Origin: Actinomycetes bacterium | GTDB taxonomy: Bacteria; Actinomycetota; Actinomycetes; Actinomycetales; Cellulomonadaceae | Length of the DNA: 9,864 nucleotides | Assembly: GCA_023425905.1 (NCBI GenBank) | Contig: JAFABT010000233.1 | Span: 1-9,864 of the forward strand | Direction of reading: 5' to 3' | In this document: positions 7,558 to 9,864 of the stretch, in pieces | Layout of the letters: each line of letters opens with the position of its first letter | Position numbering within the stretch: position 1 is the stretch's first letter | Notes under the pieces: model-generated | Told to the model about the DNA's origin: nothing | Database searches by the model: none | What the model saw: only the letters and a program-made list of their open reading frames with translations | Program-made: the position numbers and the translations under genes

Positions 7558-7779
7558 ATGCACAGATTCCGTGGGACATATGTGTGGCTGCTGGCTGCGG
7601 GAGTTTTCGGCGCGACTTCGATCATCGTCGGGCTGACCATGTGGGACCGAGTTGAGGCGGACCTCGATCCCGGTGCCTCCGAGGTGGTGTGGTTGGCGAG
7701 CGGCGGCTTGGCACTGGTGTGCATCGCGGTCTTCTCCGTCCGCCTTGTTCGGTCTCACAAGGTCGATGAGCGGGACTAG
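7558..7779 (+). CDS. Small protein with two transmembrane segments
   Basis: This is a 73-residue protein I do not recognise. Two hydrophobic segments are clear: residues about 8-29 (YVWLLAAGVFGATSIIVGLTMW) and about 43-64 (ending VFSVRLV). They are joined by an acidic loop (DRVEADLDPGASE) and followed by a short charged tail (RSHKVDERD). A ribosome binding site, GAAAGGA at 7544-7550, overlaps the stop of the preceding gene and lies 7 nt before the ATG, so the two genes are almost certainly one transcription unit. By position it could be an accessory, anchor or protective partner of the secreted protein; nothing in the sequence proves this. Its base composition is nearer to the chromosome than that of its partner. 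Confidence 0.75.
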   Translation: MHRFRGTYVWLLAAGVFGATSIIVGLTMWDRVEADLDPGASEVVWLASGGLALVCIAVFSVRLVRSHKVDERD

Positions 7780-7831
7780 GTGTGACGTCGAGGGCGGGTG
7801 CTGACGCTAGGCGGTGAGTCATCCTGACAGG

Positions 7832-7894
7832 CGAAGGCCTCCGGTTGGGAAGCGAAGGTGTCTAGTTTTCCGTTTCACCAACCGGAGGCCTTCG
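7832..7894 (+). repeat. 17-bp perfect inverted repeat covering a Shine-Dalgarno sequence and start codon
   Basis: CGAAGGCCTCCGGTTGG (7832-7848) is the exact reverse complement of CCAACCGGAGGCCTTCG (7878-7894), with 29 nt between them. The right arm contains a Shine-Dalgarno sequence, GGAGG at 7884-7888, and ends on the G of a GTG at 7894. The spacer holds TAGTTT at 7863-7868, a possible -10. A second inverted pair, CGAAGGTG (7853-7860) and CACCTTCG (7902-7909), is interlaced with the first. Insertion sequences often place such a repeat at the left end: transcripts entering from outside fold and hide the ribosome binding site, while transcripts from the internal promoter lack the left arm. I read it as the left end of an otherwise lost element, perhaps IS481-like. 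There is no T-run, so it is not a standard terminator. Confidence 0.8.
7863..7868 (+). promoter_or_regulatory. Candidate -10 element inside the inverted repeat loop
   Basis: TAGTTT fits the TANNNT pattern. Transcription would begin near 7875, just before the right arm, so the message would carry the GGAGG at 7884-7888 and the GTG at 7894 but not the pairing left arm. No clear -35 is visible. Confidence 0.35.
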
Positions 7895-7934
7895 TGCCTC
7901 GCACCTTCGTGACCCCTGACCCGTCGATGACCCC

Positions 7935-8514
7935 GCCGAGCTCGCCGGTCTCGGGGCGCGGGTGCCCGTCCACATCGTCGACTCGCGCCGGGATGGGTCT
8001 GGGGAACGCCGCCCTCGCCGCGGCCGAGGTCGTCGCGGGTGCGGGACGCCGGATGCCCTGGCAGCGCGAGAAGGTCTCGCTCGGGGCCCGCGCGCCGCAG
8101 CGCGCCCGCGAGGTCGCCGGGTCTGCGACCGTCGTGTTCCTCGTCGACTCCTTCGACCACCTGCGACGCGGCGGGCGCCTCTCCGCGACCGCCGCCGCGC
8201 TCGGAGCCGTGCTCGGGCTGCGGCCGCTGCTCGCGCTGAGCGCAGGGCGCATCGAGGTGCAGGAGAAGGTGCGCACCCGGCGTGCAGCGCGGGAGCGACT
8301 CGTCCAGATCGGTGCCGACGCCGCGGCGCGGATGGCAGAGCCGCGGATCGCCGTCCACCACATGGGGGACCTGGAGGCGGCTGAGGCGCTCGCGACGGCC
8401 CTTGCCGAGCGGGCTGGTGTGGACGTCGACGCGGTGTGCGTCACGCAGATCTCGGCGGTCGTCGGGGCACATGCGGGGCCGGGGCTGCTCACGGTGGTCG
8501 TCTCGGAGGAGTGA
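7935..8514 (+). pseudogene. Second DegV-family copy, 5'-truncated and frameshifted
   Basis: Similarity to the intact DegV at 4909-5838 starts at GCCGAGCTCGCCGG (7935) and runs to the stop, matching residues from about 116 onward. The N-terminal lobe with the DSTASLP and TSQPSP motifs is absent. At about 7986-7988 the sequence lacks 5 nt (TCCGC) that the intact copy has in its DSRSAGMG codons. The first 17 or so codons (ELAGLGARVPVHIVDSR) are therefore in one frame and the rest (from GMGLG) in another. By hand count the last 174 residues differ from the intact copy at about 44 positions, roughly 75% identity, so this is an old paralogue or an imported allele and not a recent duplicate. The second frame is open back to the GTG at 7894 with a good Shine-Dalgarno sequence, so a 206-residue chimera could be made, but it would lack half of the ligand pocket. 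Confidence 0.85.
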
Positions 8515-8629
8515 GCTCGAGGTCAGGAAGGGTCAGACGGGACTGCAGCGCGGATAGGTGACACCCACCATGTGGTGCCGACGCGCTGACGGCCGACGAC
8601 ACCCCTTGATCACCGCGACCGGTCAGGCT

Positions 8630-8669
8630 GTCCCCAGCGTGGCGTGCTCCCGACGCCCGTCCACAGCGT
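8630..8669 (+). repeat. Direct repeat upstream of comEA
   Basis: GTCCCCAGCGT (8630-8640) and GTCCACAGCGT (8659-8669) differ at one base, with starts 29 nt apart. They are followed by TGG-like bases. Both lie about 50-90 bp before the comEA start and could be paired binding sites for a regulator, but they may be chance in GC-rich DNA. Confidence 0.35.
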
Positions 8670-8682
8670 TGGGCAGCTCGGC

Positions 8683-8704
8683 GTACCCGGCCCGAGGCGG
8701 GTAC
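8683..8704 (+). promoter_or_regulatory. Palindrome at the comEA promoter, possible operator
   Basis: GTACCCG (8683-8689) and CGGGTAC (8698-8704) are perfect inverted arms with an 8-nt spacer. The right arm ends 1 nt before the candidate -10 at 8706. The left arm occupies the expected -35 position, which does not otherwise resemble a -35. A dimeric regulator bound here would control promoter access. It could also fold as a small hairpin, but the proposed transcript starts after it. Confidence 0.45.
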
Positions 8705-8705
8705 C

Positions 8706-8711
8706 TAGCGT
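8706..8711 (+). promoter_or_regulatory. Candidate -10 element for leaderless comEA
   Basis: TAGCGT fits TANNNT and lies 6 nt before the GTG at 8718, so transcription would begin at or very near the start codon. No Shine-Dalgarno sequence precedes this GTG, which agrees with a leaderless message. Confidence 0.5.
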
Positions 8712-8717
8712 CAGCGC

Positions 8718-9725
8718 GTGGATGCACACCAGCGACGACGGAACTCTCCCTCGCGTAGCGGAGCCTGGCCGCCCGACCTCGAGCGTCTGAGCGCACTCGC
8801 ATCCGGACGCGCTGCGGAGCCACCTAGGCCGATGCCCGATCCTGCCGATGACGAGGGGCCAGCGCTGCCTCGTCGCGCGCCGATGAGGTCACCGGTTCCG
8901 GCTGGCGAAGGGCCGGAGGCGGCAGAAACACCTGAGGCGCAGGACTCTGCGGACGTCGTGGCGCGGATGCGCGAGCGTGCGATCGGGAACGCGGCCCGGG
9001 CGTACAGCGCTGCGTATGGCGACCCGCTCGCCCACGGGCTCACGGACGGGGCGTCGCAGTCGCGACGATGGCGGCTGGGTCGGAGCGGCACCGTGGCGGC
9101 TGTTGCTGGTGTCGGTGTCGTCCTCCTCGTGGTCCTCGCGGTGGTGGGGCTGCGTGCCGAGGAGGTCCTGCGGCCCGTTGCGACGCTCAGCGACGGGACG
9201 GCGCCTGCTGCTCCCACGACGGGCGACGGAGTCGATCGAGCCGACAGCACCAGCATGCCCGAGGAGCCGGAGGCCACGACGGCCACCCCAGGGCGCGTCG
9301 TCCATGTCGTCGGCGCGGTGAAGAAGCCGGGCGTCTACACGCTCCCGGCAGAAGCCCGCCTCGCGGACGCGGTCGAGGCCGCCGGGGGAGCGACGAAGAA
9401 GGCCGACCTCGGGAGCGTCAACCTCGCGCGCGTCGTCGAGGACGGCGAGCAGATCCGCGTCCCGGCCAAGGGTGAGGAACCGACGGGTGCGGAGTCGTCA
9501 CCCGCAGGTGGCGAGCCTGACAGCGGGGCAGACGGCCTCGTCGACCTCAACGCAGCGGACGCCGCCGCGCTCGACGCGCTGCCCGGGATCGGACCCGTTC
9601 TCGCCGGGCGCATCGTCGAGTGGCGCGAGACCAACGGACGGTTCACGGACGTCGCCGAGCTCGCGGAGGTGAGCGGGATCGGGCCCTCGCTCCTCGCGCG
9701 CCTCGGTGACCTCGTGCGCGTATGA
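8718..9725 (+). CDS. comEA: ComEA-type competence DNA receptor (helix-hairpin-helix)
   Basis: This is a 335-residue membrane-anchored DNA-binding protein. A long polar cytoplasmic N-terminal region (1-120), rich in Pro, Ala and charged residues, precedes one membrane helix (about 124-145). A Pro/Thr-rich linker follows. Next is an SLBB domain (about 192-248, beginning VVHVVGAVKKPGVYTLP) and a helix-hairpin-helix pair (about 274-335). The latter shows VDLNAADAAALDALPGIGP and, later, EVSGIGPSLLARL; the two GIGP turns contact the DNA backbone. In competent bacteria ComEA binds double-stranded DNA outside the membrane and passes it to the ComEC channel. The stop overlaps the comEC start (ATGA), so the two are translated together. 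The N-terminal region is longer than in Bacillus, as is usual in actinobacteria. The GTG start is chosen for its position 6 nt after a candidate -10. Confidence 0.94.
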   Translation: MDAHQRRRNSPSRSGAWPPDLERLSALASGRAAEPPRPMPDPADDEGPALPRRAPMRSPVPAGEGPEAAETPEAQDSADVVARMRERAIGNAARAYSAAYGDPLAHGLTDGASQSRRWRLGRSGTVAAVAGVGVVLLVVLAVVGLRAEEVLRPVATLSDGTAPAAPTTGDGVDRADSTSMPEEPEATTATPGRVVHVVGAVKKPGVYTLPAEARLADAVEAAGGATKKADLGSVNLARVVEDGEQIRVPAKGEEPTGAESSPAGGEPDSGADGLVDLNAADAAALDALPGIGPVLAGRIVEWRETNGRFTDVAELAEVSGIGPSLLARLGDLVRV

Positions 9726-9864
9726 CCGCGGAGTCCGCGCCGGGCCGCACCCCGCCCGGCACCGCGCTGCTCGACCTGCGGATCGTCCCGGCCGCGCTGC
9801 TCGCGTGGTGCTGCGCCGCGGTGGGCGTGCTCGTGCCAGCCCGAGCGGCGCCCCTGGTGTGCGT
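9722..9864 (+). CDS. comEC: ComEC/Rec2-family DNA-uptake channel, N-terminal fragment
   Basis: Only the first 47 codons are inside the window, and the frame is open to the end. The ATG overlaps the comEA stop (ATGA), the usual order and coupling for comEA-comEC. The visible part has a short Pro-rich start and then LLDLRIVPAALLAWCCAAVGVLV, a run matching the first membrane segment of actinobacterial ComEC proteins. A full-length protein would be a polytopic channel carrying single-stranded DNA into the cell, often with a C-terminal metallo-beta-lactamase-like domain that cannot be checked here. The call relies mainly on gene order plus the LDLR...PAA start pattern. Confidence 0.85.
   Translation, partial: MTAESAPGRTPPGTALLDLRIVPAALLAWCCAAVGVLVPARAAPLVC

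Noticed and set aside
7858..8514. Second DegV as an intact gene
   Set aside because: The N-terminal lobe is absent, the first 45 or so residues of this frame are unrelated or out of frame, and a 5-nt deletion breaks the DSRSAGMG region.
1..9864. tRNA, rRNA or CRISPR arrays
   Set aside because: I saw no cloverleaf, rRNA signature or regularly spaced repeat on either strand.

Overview
The window looks like the chromosome of a high-GC actinobacterium, probably Micrococcales and possibly close to Cellulomonas or its relatives. This rests on strong G/C codon bias, GTG starts, ATGA/GTGA stop-start overlaps, apparently leaderless genes, and the gene order leuS - degV - comEA - comEC. The taxon is inference; no rRNA or other marker gene is present.

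Bases 1-1967 hold the end of a metal-uptake operon: the C-terminal part of an ABC ATPase, an ABC-3 type permease, and a DtxR/MntR repressor, each overlapping the next by 4 nt. The repressor has Asp and Glu at the two positions that separate Mn-sensing MntR from Fe-sensing DtxR, so the system is best read as manganese import with its own sensor. Bases 2024-5838 hold leucyl-tRNA synthetase and, 2 nt later, an intact DegV-family fatty-acid-binding protein.

Bases 5839-7934 are an accessory insertion. It contains a C-terminal fragment of an ISL3-family transposase. Next comes a two-gene unit of visibly lower GC: a secreted protein with a DUF2599-like C-terminus and a 73-aa protein with two membrane segments, with its own extended -10 promoter and good ribosome binding sites. 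Last is a 17-bp inverted repeat that encloses a candidate promoter and covers a Shine-Dalgarno sequence and GTG start, an arrangement typical of insertion-sequence ends.

The insertion ends inside a second, broken degV copy (7935-8514). This copy lacks roughly the first 115 residues, carries a 5-nt frameshifting deletion, and is about 75% identical in protein to the intact copy. A 203-bp intergenic region then carries repeats, a palindrome and a candidate leaderless promoter for comEA (ComE operon protein 1 type DNA receptor). comEA overlaps the start of comEC, which runs off the window.

The most notable parts are the island between two degV homologues, the unstudied secreted-protein/membrane-protein pair, and the IS-type translation-control hairpin now joined to a degV remnant.
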